Assembly (NCBI GenBank): GCA_024743405.1 | Contig: JANSWP010000012.1 | Span: 1 to 64,000, forward strand | From: Bacteroidota bacterium | GTDB lineage: Bacteria; Bacteroidota; Bacteroidia; Chitinophagales; Saprospiraceae | Length of the DNA: 64,000 bases | Reading direction: 5' to 3' | In this document: positions 40,569 to 48,699 of the stretch, one piece after another | Layout of the letters: each line of letters starts with the position of its first letter | Numbering within the stretch: position 1 is the stretch's first letter | Notes under the pieces: generated by a model | Databases searched by the model: none | Told to the model about the DNA's origin: nothing | What the model saw: the letters and a program-made list of their open reading frames with translations, nothing else | Position numbers and translations under genes: made by a program

Positions 40569-41615
40569 ATGAATAATATAGAATTACTGAAAAAAATTTG
40601 TGAAACACCTGGCACTTCAGGTTTTGAAAAGCCAATTCGAGATTTAGTTTTAAAGGCAGTAACTCCTTTGGTTGATGAAGTTTCTATCGATGCAATGGGA
40701 AATATCATTGCAATAAAAAAAGGAAAAGAGCCAAAGCGTGTCATGGTTGCGGCACATATGGATGAGATTGGGTTTATTGTTACGCATATTGATGATGATG
40801 GGTTTATTCGAATTCACACTTTGGGTGGTTTTGATCCAAAAACCTTGACTTCTCAGCGAGTGATTATCCACGGGAAAAAGGATATAATGGGTGTGATGGG
40901 GTCAAAACCCATTCATATCATGAAACCAGAAGAGCGAACCAAAGCACCTCGAATTGATGATTATTTTGTGGATACGGGGATGAAAAAAGAAGAGGTCGAA
41001 AAATATATTTCCGTAGGCGATCCGATTACTCGGGAGCGGGAATTAATTGAAATGGGTGATTGTGTGAATAGTAAATCTTTAGATAATCGTATTTCAGTTT
41101 TTATTTTATTGGAGGTTTTGAAGAAATTGCAAAATCAGGATGTTCCTTATGATGTGTATGGGGTTTTTACGGTTCAAGAAGAGGTTGGCTTGAGAGGCGC
41201 GATTTCGTCTGCGCATTTAATAAATCCTCATTTTGGGTTTGGTTTAGATGTGACTATTGCTTTTGATGTGCCAAGTGCTCAACCACATGAAATGGTTACA
41301 AAATTGGGAGAAGGAACAGCGATAAAAATTATGGATGGCTCTACAATTTGTGATTATAGGATGGTAGATTATCTGAAAAAATTAGCTGATGAAAAGTCTA
41401 TAAAATGGCAGCCAGAAATTTTAACAGCAGGAGGGACCGATACGGCGGGTGTGCAGCGATTTGGTAAAAACGGTGCAATCGCTGGGGCGATATCAATTCC
41501 GCTTCGGCATATTCATTCGGTGATTGAAATGGCGCATAAGGAGGATGTTCAAAGCACCATAGATTTATTGAATGCCAGTCTTCAAAATTTAGATAAATAT
41601 GATTGGAGTTTTTAA
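40569..41615 (+). CDS. M42 family aminopeptidase (glutamyl aminopeptidase/endoglucanase-M type)
   Basis: The 348-aa zinc peptidase has a typical M42 set of metal and catalytic motifs: V-A-A-H-M-D-E-I-G-F, N-S-K-S-L-D-N-R, V-Q-E-E-V-G-L-R-G-A with the catalytic Glu, a metal Asp in F-G-L-D-V, and R-H-I-H-S-V-I-E near the end. Members form dodecameric shells that trim peptides in the cytoplasm. The ATG at 40569 was chosen over an in-frame TTG at 40560. It is followed after 16 bp by the GDYXXLXY gene. Confidence 0.94.
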   Translation: MNNIELLKKICETPGTSGFEKPIRDLVLKAVTPLVDEVSIDAMGNIIAIKKGKEPKRVMVAAHMDEIGFIVTHIDDDGFIRIHTLGGFDPKTLTSQRVIIHGKKDIMGVMGSKPIHIMKPEERTKAPRIDDYFVDTGMKKEEVEKYISVGDPITRERELIEMGDCVNSKSLDNRISVFILLEVLKKLQNQDVPYDVYGVFTVQEEVGLRGAISSAHLINPHFGFGLDVTIAFDVPSAQPHEMVTKLGEGTAIKIMDGSTICDYRMVDYLKKLADEKSIKWQPEILTAGGTDTAGVQRFGKNGAIAGAISIPLRHIHSVIEMAHKEDVQSTIDLLNASLQNLDKYDWSF

Positions 41616-41631
41616 CTAAACTACACTACCT

Positions 41632-42225
41632 ATGTTTTTCAAAAATAGAATCTTTTGGTTTTTCTTATTACTAGTTTTAGTTCAATGGTATGTACCAGGT
41701 AATATGATTCTGGAACAGGAAGACATTTTGAAAACAGGAAAGGCTTTTAAATTTAAGACTGCACCAATTGATCCTGCTGACCCTTTTCGTGGAAGGTATG
41801 TAGCTCTGGGTTTTGATCAAAATCAATTTGAAACAACCTCTGATCCTGATTGGGATTATGAACATGATAACGATAGAGATATTTTTGTTCATTTGGGTGT
41901 TGATTCTGATGGATTTGCAAAAGTCATTGATGTTTCGCGAGAAAAACCTAGTTCCAGTATTGATTATGTTAAAGCCAAATGTAGCGCCTTTTACAAAGGT
42001 GAAAAAGATGAATCGATACTAATTAATTTAGACTATCCTTTCAATCGATTTTATATGGAAGAATTCAAAGCTCCAGCTGCAGAGAAAATATATCGAGAGG
42101 CACAAGTAGACTCCAATCAAGTTGCATTTGCTTTAGTCAAAATTAAAGATGGAAGTGCCGTTATTGAGCAAGTAATGGTTGATAATATGCCTATTGGTGA
42201 TTGGGTTGCTAAACAAGGGCATTAA
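41632..42225 (+). CDS. GDYXXLXY domain protein
   Basis: The 197-aa protein has an N-terminal membrane anchor (about residues 6-24) and the segment D-P-A-D-P-F-R-G-R-Y-V-A-L-G-F, a variant of the G-D-Y-x-x-L-x-Y signature in which Asp is replaced by Arg. The rest is a beta-rich extracytoplasmic domain. Function is unknown; relatives often accompany a DUF2157 or DUF4401 membrane protein, which is absent here. The stop overlaps the convergent SnoaL-like gene by 4 bp. Confidence 0.82.
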   Translation: MFFKNRIFWFFLLLVLVQWYVPGNMILEQEDILKTGKAFKFKTAPIDPADPFRGRYVALGFDQNQFETTSDPDWDYEHDNDRDIFVHLGVDSDGFAKVIDVSREKPSSSIDYVKAKCSAFYKGEKDESILINLDYPFNRFYMEEFKAPAAEKIYREAQVDSNQVAFALVKIKDGSAVIEQVMVDNMPIGDWVAKQGH

Positions 42226-42716
42226 TTCTTTAATTGATTCATAATACCTACCAAATCCAATTCTTGCCAAGAAACTTTTATTCTTCCTTTTTCCATTTCA
42301 TATAATACTATCCCTGTTGAGAAAAATTGCTTCCCAGTGGGTTTAATACCAAACATTTCCCCCTCTTGAGTAGCTGTTACTTCATAACGAATGGCTACTT
42401 GATTATGATCAGCAAAAAGATGTGTAATAACAAAGTAAGCATCAGGAAAAGCCTCTTCATAACTCGCAATTAATTGCTTCATTCCTTCATGTCCTTCAAC
42501 TTGATCTGCTCGGAGAGGGTTTCCATCGCTCCAATCTTCAGCAAAACATCTTGTGAGTAATTCTTGATGCCTGTTTTTATTCCACCCTTCTTCAAACCAC
42601 AAACGGACGGTTTCTTTGTTTTCTTCCGCCATTTTTAAATGTTTTACAGAAGCACATTGAGAAAAAAGAATAGGTATTAATACAAGGTAAAAAGAAAATA
42701 GATGTGATTTTTTCAT
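42222..42716 (-). CDS. SnoaL-like/ester-cyclase-fold lipoprotein
   Basis: The 164-aa product starts with a lipoprotein-type signal ending I-L-F-S-Q-C-A-S. The mature part has the SnoaL-like cone fold: N-K-E-T-V-R-L-W-F-E-E-G-W-N helix, E-G-H-E-G-M-K-Q-L helix, R-Y-E-V-T-A-T strand and F-F-S-T-G-I-V-L-Y strand with final W-Q-E-L-D. SnoaL-like polyketide cyclase homologues are widespread and mostly unassigned. A lipid-anchored form would act in the envelope. Confidence 0.85.
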   Translation of the reverse strand: MKKSHLFSFYLVLIPILFSQCASVKHLKMAEENKETVRLWFEEGWNKNRHQELLTRCFAEDWSDGNPLRADQVEGHEGMKQLIASYEEAFPDAYFVITHLFADHNQVAIRYEVTATQEGEMFGIKPTGKQFFSTGIVLYEMEKGRIKVSWQELDLVGIMNQLKN

Positions 42717-42853
42717 TGATTTTTCCTATTATGCTAGTGAAATAATTTGGTTTTCCTCGTAATTTACAAACATTAATTGGTGAATAGAAGCTTAGGCAAA
42801 AAACCCAGAAAATTGTGTGGATAAATTCTCTTAATAACAATCCTTTTGTTAAG

Positions 42854-42861
42854 TACTTTTG
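42854..42861 (+). promoter_or_regulatory. Possible -7 box of dnaE
   Basis: TACTTTTG fits TAnnTTTG and lies 46 bp before the dnaE ATG. A -33 element is not evident. Confidence 0.4.
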
Positions 42862-42907
42862 TTTGCTTTTATAAAGTAACAGAGAAAACATAAAAAACAA
42901 AAATACG

Positions 42908-45900
42908 ATGCCAGACTTTTGCCATTTACATTGTCATACTCAATACTCTCTTCTAGATGGAGCTTCAGACATTGCCACAATGATGGATAAAGCTAAAGCG
43001 GATGGTCAAAAAGGAGTTGCCTTGACTGACCATGGAAATATGTTTGGTGCATTTAAGTTTGTTGCTGAGGCCAATAAGCGGGATTTGATGCCAATTATTG
43101 GCTGTGAGTTTTATTTGGTCGATGATCGCCATCATAAATCCTTTTCACGTGCTAAAGGAGAAAAAGATAGACGTTATCATCAGTTAATGTTAGCGAAAAA
43201 CAGGACTGGATATGAAAATATATCTAAGCTGTGTTCTTTAGGTTTTACGGAAGGGCTGTATTCAAAATTTCCGAGAGTTGATAAAGAATTAATTGTCAAA
43301 TATCATGAAGGATTGATAGCAACGAGTTGTTGTATAGGTGCAGAAGTTCCGCAGTTGATTATGCATGGGAAATTAGAGGAAGCAGAGAAGGCATTGCGAT
43401 GGTGGTTAGATATTTTTGGTGAAGACTATTATATCGAGATTCAAAGACATAAGGGCTTGGAAAATATTGATGGATTAGGGATTAGTCAGGAAGATATTAA
43501 TCAAACTTTACTAGGCTTTGCTAAAAAATATAATGTCAAAGTTATTTGTACAAATGATTCTCATTACGTTGAGGAAGATGATTGGATGCCACATGATATA
43601 TTATTATGTGTGAATACAGGGAGTGTTTTGGAGGATACAAAACGATTTAAATTTCCAAGTTCCGATTTCTATTTTAAGACACAGGCAGAGATGAATAAGA
43701 TCTTTGGGGATGTGCCAGAAAGTGTGGATAATACAATGGAAATTTTAAGTAAAATTGAGCCAATTCAGTTAGCGCGGGATGTCCTTTTGCCTGCTTTTCC
43801 AATTCCAGAAGGGTTTAAAACACAAGATGATTTTCTAAGGCATATAACCTATGAGGGAGCGAAAAAAAGATATGGAATAATAAATCCTGAGGTAAAAGAA
43901 AGATTAGATTTTGAGTTAGATGTTATTCGTAATTCGGGTTATCCGGGGTATTTTCTAATTGTTCAAGATTTTACGACAACGGCGAGAGAGATGGGTGTTG
44001 CTGTTGGTCCTGGTCGGGGTTCAGCGGCAGGTTCGGCAGTTGCTTATTGTATCGGAATTACGAATGTTGATCCTATTAAATATGATTTACTTTTTGAGCG
44101 ATTTTTGAATCCTGAAAGGATTTCAATGCCTGATATTGATATTGACTTTGATGATCAAGGGCGTGATAAGGTCATTGATTATGTCATTGATAAGTATGGT
44201 AAAAATCAGGTCGCCCAGATTATTACTTATGGTACGATGGCGGCTAAAAGTTCGCTTCGAGATGTAGGTCGGGTGATGGATATTCCATTGCATGAGGTAG
44301 ATAAAGTGGCGAAAACTTTTCCTACAAATTTAAAAGCTTCTCTTGCGAAAGTTCTTTCCAAAGATGATATTGATCCTAAATTAAAAGGAGCCTTGAATTC
44401 GGAAGAAAAGGAAATGGCCTATAAGTTTCGCGATTTGGCAAGTGGAAATGACAATATAGGACAGATGATTCGTACGGCTAAGAAGCTGGAAGGGTCAGTG
44501 AGGAATACTGGAATTCATGCTTGCGGTGTGGTTATCACACCCGATGACATTACGAAGTTTGTACCTGTTACGACGGCGAAGGATTCGGATATGTTAGTGA
44601 GCCAATTCGATAATAGTGTAGCAGAAGATGCGGGGCTTTTGAAAATGGATTTTTTGGGACTGAAAACCCTGACCATTATCAAAGATGCATGTCGAATGGT
44701 CAAAGAAAATTATGGAGTTGAGATTGATCCGGATGAAGTTCCACTGGATGACGCAAAAACTTATGAGCTTTTCCAAGGTGGCGAAACCATTGGCGTTTTT
44801 CAATATGAGAGTTCCGGAATGCAGAAGTACATGAAGGAACTTAAACCGACAGAGTTTTCGGATTTGATTGCTATGAATGCATTATATCGACCTGGCCCGT
44901 TAGAGTATATTCCCAATTTTGTTGCAAGAAGGCATGGGCGTGAGGAGGTAGTTTATGACCTTCCAGAGATGGAAGAGTATCTCAAAGAAACCTATGGAAT
45001 TACCGTCTATCAGGAGCAAGTGATGTTGCTTTCTCAAAAATTGGCAAATTTTTCAAAAGGTCAAGCGGATACGTTACGTAAAGCGATGGGAAAGAAAAAG
45101 AAGGCCCTTGTTGATAAAATGTGGCCTGTTTTCCTTGAAGGTTGCCAAAAAAATGGTCACCCAGAAGAAAATGTCAAAAAAATATGGAAGGATTGGGAGG
45201 CTTTTGCTTCTTATGCATTTAATAAATCTCATTCCACTTGCTATGCTTTTGTAGCGTTTCAAACTGCCTATTTTAAAGCACATTATCCAGCTGAATTTAT
45301 GGCAAGTGTGTTGACGCATAATAAAAATGACATTTCTAAAGTCACCTTCTTTTTAAGAGAATGCAAAAGAATGGGGCTTGAGGTATTGGGACCAGATATT
45401 AATGAGTCCGTTTCTGATTTTTCGGCCAACAGATATAGGCAAATTAGATTTGGATTGTCGGCCTTAAAAGGAGTTGGAGAAGGACCTGTTGCAGATATTT
45501 TATTAGAGCGAGAAAATGGAAAATTTAAAGGGCTTTGGGGCATGATGCGTCGGCTTAATTTGAGAACAGTCAATAAAAAAGCAATGGAGAGTTTAGCATT
45601 GGGAGGAGGATTGGATTGCTTTGAAGGATTTCATAGAGCACAATATTTTTGCCCTTCTGATAAACATGATAGTTTGATCACACATGCTTTAAAATATGGA
45701 AATGCTTACCAAGCTCAGCTAGCTCAATCTATGAATTCTCTTTTTGGAGATAGTGAAGATGCGATGATCCCTGAACCAACAGCTCCAGAATGTGAGCCTT
45801 GGACTTTAATTGATAAACTAACTAGAGAGAAAGAAGTAACGGGTATTTATATTAGTGGACATCCGTTGGATGATTACAAAATTGAGATGGATGCCCATAC

Positions 45901-46438
45901 AAATTGTTCTTTAGAGGAAGTTGAAAGCCGGTTAGATGGGCAACCCATAAAGATTGCAGGAATCGTCACAGAAGCGCAACATAGGATCAGTAAAAAAGGG
46001 ACAGGATGGGGTCGATTCGCGCTTCAAGATTTTAATGGAAGTTTAGAATTTCCACTTTTTAGTGATGATTATCAAAATTTCAAAAACTTTTTTGAAGTTG
46101 GGCAAGTCCTTTTTATTCAAGGGAAAATGGAAAAACGTTGGAGTGGCGAAGAATATCAATTTAAAGTTAAAAAAGTGTCACTTTTGGAAACTGTCGGAGA
46201 AGTAATGACTACTTCGATTACGATAAAATTACCTATTGAGTTTATTACAGAAGAGTTTCTGAGTAAGCTCGAAAAATTATGTCGAGACCATAAAGGAAAA
46301 CATAGCATGAAAATGATTCTGCTGGATCAAAAGAATAAAACAAGCTTGTCCTTTTTGTCAAAAAAAGCCAAAGTGAATGCAGTGAATGGCTTCTGTGACG
46401 AATTGGGGAAAATGGGCGTTGAATTTTCAGTAAGCTAA
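42908..46438 (+). CDS. dnaE: DNA polymerase III subunit alpha
   Basis: The replicative polymerase of 1176 aa has the PHP domain at the N-terminus (H-C-H-T-Q-Y-S-L-L-D-G-A), the palm with P-D-I-D-I-D-F-D-D and G-P-G-R-G-S-A-A-G-S, the fingers, the helix-hairpin-helix tail region and an OB fold near I-K-I-A-G-I-V-T-E. Length is normal for DnaE1. Downstream, a restriction endonuclease gene starts after only 9 bp, an unusual neighbour that could be read from the dnaE promoter. Confidence 0.97.
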   Translation: MPDFCHLHCHTQYSLLDGASDIATMMDKAKADGQKGVALTDHGNMFGAFKFVAEANKRDLMPIIGCEFYLVDDRHHKSFSRAKGEKDRRYHQLMLAKNRTGYENISKLCSLGFTEGLYSKFPRVDKELIVKYHEGLIATSCCIGAEVPQLIMHGKLEEAEKALRWWLDIFGEDYYIEIQRHKGLENIDGLGISQEDINQTLLGFAKKYNVKVICTNDSHYVEEDDWMPHDILLCVNTGSVLEDTKRFKFPSSDFYFKTQAEMNKIFGDVPESVDNTMEILSKIEPIQLARDVLLPAFPIPEGFKTQDDFLRHITYEGAKKRYGIINPEVKERLDFELDVIRNSGYPGYFLIVQDFTTTAREMGVAVGPGRGSAAGSAVAYCIGITNVDPIKYDLLFERFLNPERISMPDIDIDFDDQGRDKVIDYVIDKYGKNQVAQIITYGTMAAKSSLRDVGRVMDIPLHEVDKVAKTFPTNLKASLAKVLSKDDIDPKLKGALNSEEKEMAYKFRDLASGNDNIGQMIRTAKKLEGSVRNTGIHACGVVITPDDITKFVPVTTAKDSDMLVSQFDNSVAEDAGLLKMDFLGLKTLTIIKDACRMVKENYGVEIDPDEVPLDDAKTYELFQGGETIGVFQYESSGMQKYMKELKPTEFSDLIAMNALYRPGPLEYIPNFVARRHGREEVVYDLPEMEEYLKETYGITVYQEQVMLLSQKLANFSKGQADTLRKAMGKKKKALVDKMWPVFLEGCQKNGHPEENVKKIWKDWEAFASYAFNKSHSTCYAFVAFQTAYFKAHYPAEFMASVLTHNKNDISKVTFFLRECKRMGLEVLGPDINESVSDFSANRYRQIRFGLSALKGVGEGPVADILLERENGKFKGLWGMMRRLNLRTVNKKAMESLALGGGLDCFEGFHRAQYFCPSDKHDSLITHALKYGNAYQAQLAQSMNSLFGDSEDAMIPEPTAPECEPWTLIDKLTREKEVTGIYISGHPLDDYKIEMDAHTNCSLEEVESRLDGQPIKIAGIVTEAQHRISKKGTGWGRFALQDFNGSLEFPLFSDDYQNFKNFFEVGQVLFIQGKMEKRWSGEEYQFKVKKVSLLETVGEVMTTSITIKLPIEFITEEFLSKLEKLCRDHKGKHSMKMILLDQKNKTSLSFLSKKAKVNAVNGFCDELGKMGVEFSVS

Positions 46439-46447
46439 AATCAATAT

Positions 46448-47188
46448 ATGACGGATGAGACGGTTTTAAAAATCAGAGGAATACTTAAGAAATGTATTGA
46501 AGGGGCATTAATGAGAACCCAAAAAAAGAAGAGTTTTCGCCCTTTTCATACGGCGCTTTTGACGGAAGAATTGGTTAATGTTTCCGCCTTCGAACGATCG
46601 TTTTCAACTTCCTTTGGTCAAGGTCCAATTGAGGAAATATCCAATTTAATTGCCATTGAAAATGGTTATGAAACTAAACGTCAAAAAGATACTTTAGTTA
46701 ATGTTTTTAAAGGGGCGATTGATGAAATTGAAAGGACATTAAGTTCACTTCGTGGGGGAGAAAAGAAACCAAATTGGACTCAAGAAGTCAATAAAATTAA
46801 TGCTTATAAAAAAGGAGATACAGTTGTTCGCAGGGTAATCTCAGATTTGTGGATAAAAAAAAATGACATAGAGACGTACATCTCAATAAAAACTGTAAAA
46901 CCCAATCTTGACCAAACTGAAAAAGCTAAAAAAGACATGCTCTTACTCAAAGCAGACGATGAAAATCACCAAGTTTTTTTCGGGCTTTTTTACAATCCTG
47001 GTGGTGAAGAACGAGCAGATTATAATTGGAATGTGCCTTCTAAAATTTTTGACATGAAAAATGATCCATGCGTTTTAATAGGTAAAGATTATTGGAATTA
47101 CCTTGGTGGCGAAGGCACTTATGATGATTTGATTGATGTTTTTGAAGCTGTTGGTAATGAAACACGTGAACAAATTAAGAACTTGTAA
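46448..47188 (+). CDS. TdeIII-type type II restriction endonuclease
   Basis: The 246-aa protein shows the TdeIII family stretch F-R-P-F-H-T-A-L-L-T-E-E-L and the S-A-F-E-R-S-F-S-T segment close to residues 46-54. The candidate nuclease core is I-S-D-L-W-I-K-K-N-D-I-E-T-Y-I-S-I-K-T-V-K-P-N, with Asp133 and Lys148 as probable metal-site residues of a PD-(D/E)xK fold. TdeIII is reported to cut GGNCC. The cognate methyltransferase is encoded on the other strand, and the two 3' ends overlap by 14 bp. Confidence 0.88.
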   Translation: MTDETVLKIRGILKKCIEGALMRTQKKKSFRPFHTALLTEELVNVSAFERSFSTSFGQGPIEEISNLIAIENGYETKRQKDTLVNVFKGAIDEIERTLSSLRGGEKKPNWTQEVNKINAYKKGDTVVRRVISDLWIKKNDIETYISIKTVKPNLDQTEKAKKDMLLLKADDENHQVFFGLFYNPGGEERADYNWNVPSKIFDMKNDPCVLIGKDYWNYLGGEGTYDDLIDVFEAVGNETREQIKNL

Positions 47189-48596
47189 GCTCCATTTTTC
47201 TTTGCTTTTCCAACCTTTTTATAAAATCTTCTTTCCAAGCTTCATCATCGGTGATGTTGTATCGAGAATATTTGAAATCATGGTAAATTTTCACTGCTGC
47301 TCCGTTCATTATTTTCATTAAATGTTCTCCAATAGACTTACCTAAAGTAACGGGAACTGCATTCCCCACTTGACGATATTGTTCGAGTAAACTACCTTCA
47401 ATTTTCCATGAATCTGGAAAATCTTGAACTCGTTTATATTCTTCAATACTCAGTGGACGATTTTCGGTTGGATGCGCCAAATCTGTTGCAGGCATAGCAG
47501 GATGTGTAACTAACGTTGGGGCAGGCTTGTCCCATGCCAATCTTCTCAAAAAACCTGTTTTCCCACCACTTGCATAGAAGGATGCGCCTAATGCTTTTTT
47601 CTGGACTTCTAATGGAAGTGCCTTCCAGTTTTCTCCTGCCTTTAACATTTTATAATATTGCAATCGTTTTTCTGGAAATTTTACATGATGATGCTCTATG
47701 CCATTTAAACTTTTAACAACATCTTTAAAAGTGCGCCACTTTTTAAGTCCATGTGCACCTGTTTCGTGGTGAGTTGGTTCAATAAAGGGTGCCTTTTTAC
47801 CATCTCTTGAGCATATAATTACTACTCTTTCTCTCTTTTGCGCAGTGCCATAATTCGCGGCATTGTATAAATTGAATGAGACTGAAAAACCTGCATTTTC
47901 TAACTCAGAAATAATGTGAAATAAGGCACCACCCTTTTGTTCTTCTTCTGAAAGCGGAGGAAAATCGTTACCTCTTTGATGATGCGGGCGATGTTTCAAT
48001 GGAGTAGATAAAAGCCCACGGACATTTTCAAGAACAGCAAATTTTGGTCTTAATTCCTTTATTACTTCGATGAAATTCAAGAAAACATTTCCTCTTTCAT
48101 CCTCGAATGCTTTTCGCTTACCTGCAGTGCTAAAGGCTTGGCAAGGTGGCCCTCCTGCAATTAAATCAATTTCATCTTCTTTCGTTAGACCTGCATGTTC
48201 CAAAATTTCGTCAGGCGTATAATTTCGGATATCGCCGATTAAGGCAATATTAGGTTTGTTTTTTAGAATAGTTTTTCGGCAAGCATTATCTATTTCACTT
48301 GCTAAAAGTGTCTTAAATCCAGCTTTTTCAAGTCCAATGTCGAGTCCCATAGCCCCACTGAAAAAACTTAAAACAATGGGTTTCTTATCTGAAAGGATTT
48401 GATTTCGAGTTAAATGATGAGATTGGTTTTCAGCGACCCCATTGGTTGAATTATCATAGTACCGGGTTAATTCTTCTTCAGAAATGACCCAAGAATTACC
48501 GCATTTTTCCGCTTTTATTTTTCCTTCTCGGCATAGATTCCGCACTTGTTGAAGTGTGAGGTTGAGTTTTTGTGCCGCTCTTTTTATATCAATCAT
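47175..48596 (-). CDS. C5-cytosine DNA methyltransferase with N-terminal HTH domain
   Basis: The 473-aa enzyme has two parts. Residues 1-47 form an excisionase/MerR-like helix-turn-helix (A-A-Q-K-L-N-L-T-L-Q-Q-V-R-N-L). From residue 72 the m5C methyltransferase motifs appear: F-S-G-A-M-G-L-D, catalytic Cys152 in G-G-P-P-C-Q-A-F-S, L-E-N-V-R-G, Q-K-R-E-R-V and the final R-Q-V-G-N-A-V-P. It should protect the site cut by the TdeIII-type enzyme, presumably GGNCC. The HTH part may control its own gene, since two GGTACC sites flank the putative promoter. Confidence 0.93.
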   Translation of the reverse strand: MIDIKRAAQKLNLTLQQVRNLCREGKIKAEKCGNSWVISEEELTRYYDNSTNGVAENQSHHLTRNQILSDKKPIVLSFFSGAMGLDIGLEKAGFKTLLASEIDNACRKTILKNKPNIALIGDIRNYTPDEILEHAGLTKEDEIDLIAGGPPCQAFSTAGKRKAFEDERGNVFLNFIEVIKELRPKFAVLENVRGLLSTPLKHRPHHQRGNDFPPLSEEEQKGGALFHIISELENAGFSVSFNLYNAANYGTAQKRERVVIICSRDGKKAPFIEPTHHETGAHGLKKWRTFKDVVKSLNGIEHHHVKFPEKRLQYYKMLKAGENWKALPLEVQKKALGASFYASGGKTGFLRRLAWDKPAPTLVTHPAMPATDLAHPTENRPLSIEEYKRVQDFPDSWKIEGSLLEQYRQVGNAVPVTLGKSIGEHLMKIMNGAAVKIYHDFKYSRYNITDDEAWKEDFIKRLEKQRKMELTSS

Positions 48597-48638
48597 GGTA
48601 CCTATTATAATTTCTAAAAAGAAAATTTAAGAGGTACC
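48597..48638 (-). promoter_or_regulatory. Putative autoregulatory sites of the methyltransferase gene
   Basis: GGTACC occurs at 48597-48602, touching the ATG, and again at 48633-48638. With neighbours, both read TGGTACCT on one strand or the other. A TATAAT-like AT-rich stretch lies between them. The arrangement would let the enzyme's HTH domain repress its own gene. Confidence 0.4.
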
Positions 48639-48699
48639 AAAAGTAAGGGAAGTTTATGCTCTTTACCAAATTGGGTTTTATAATTTTTTCCACAAATAA

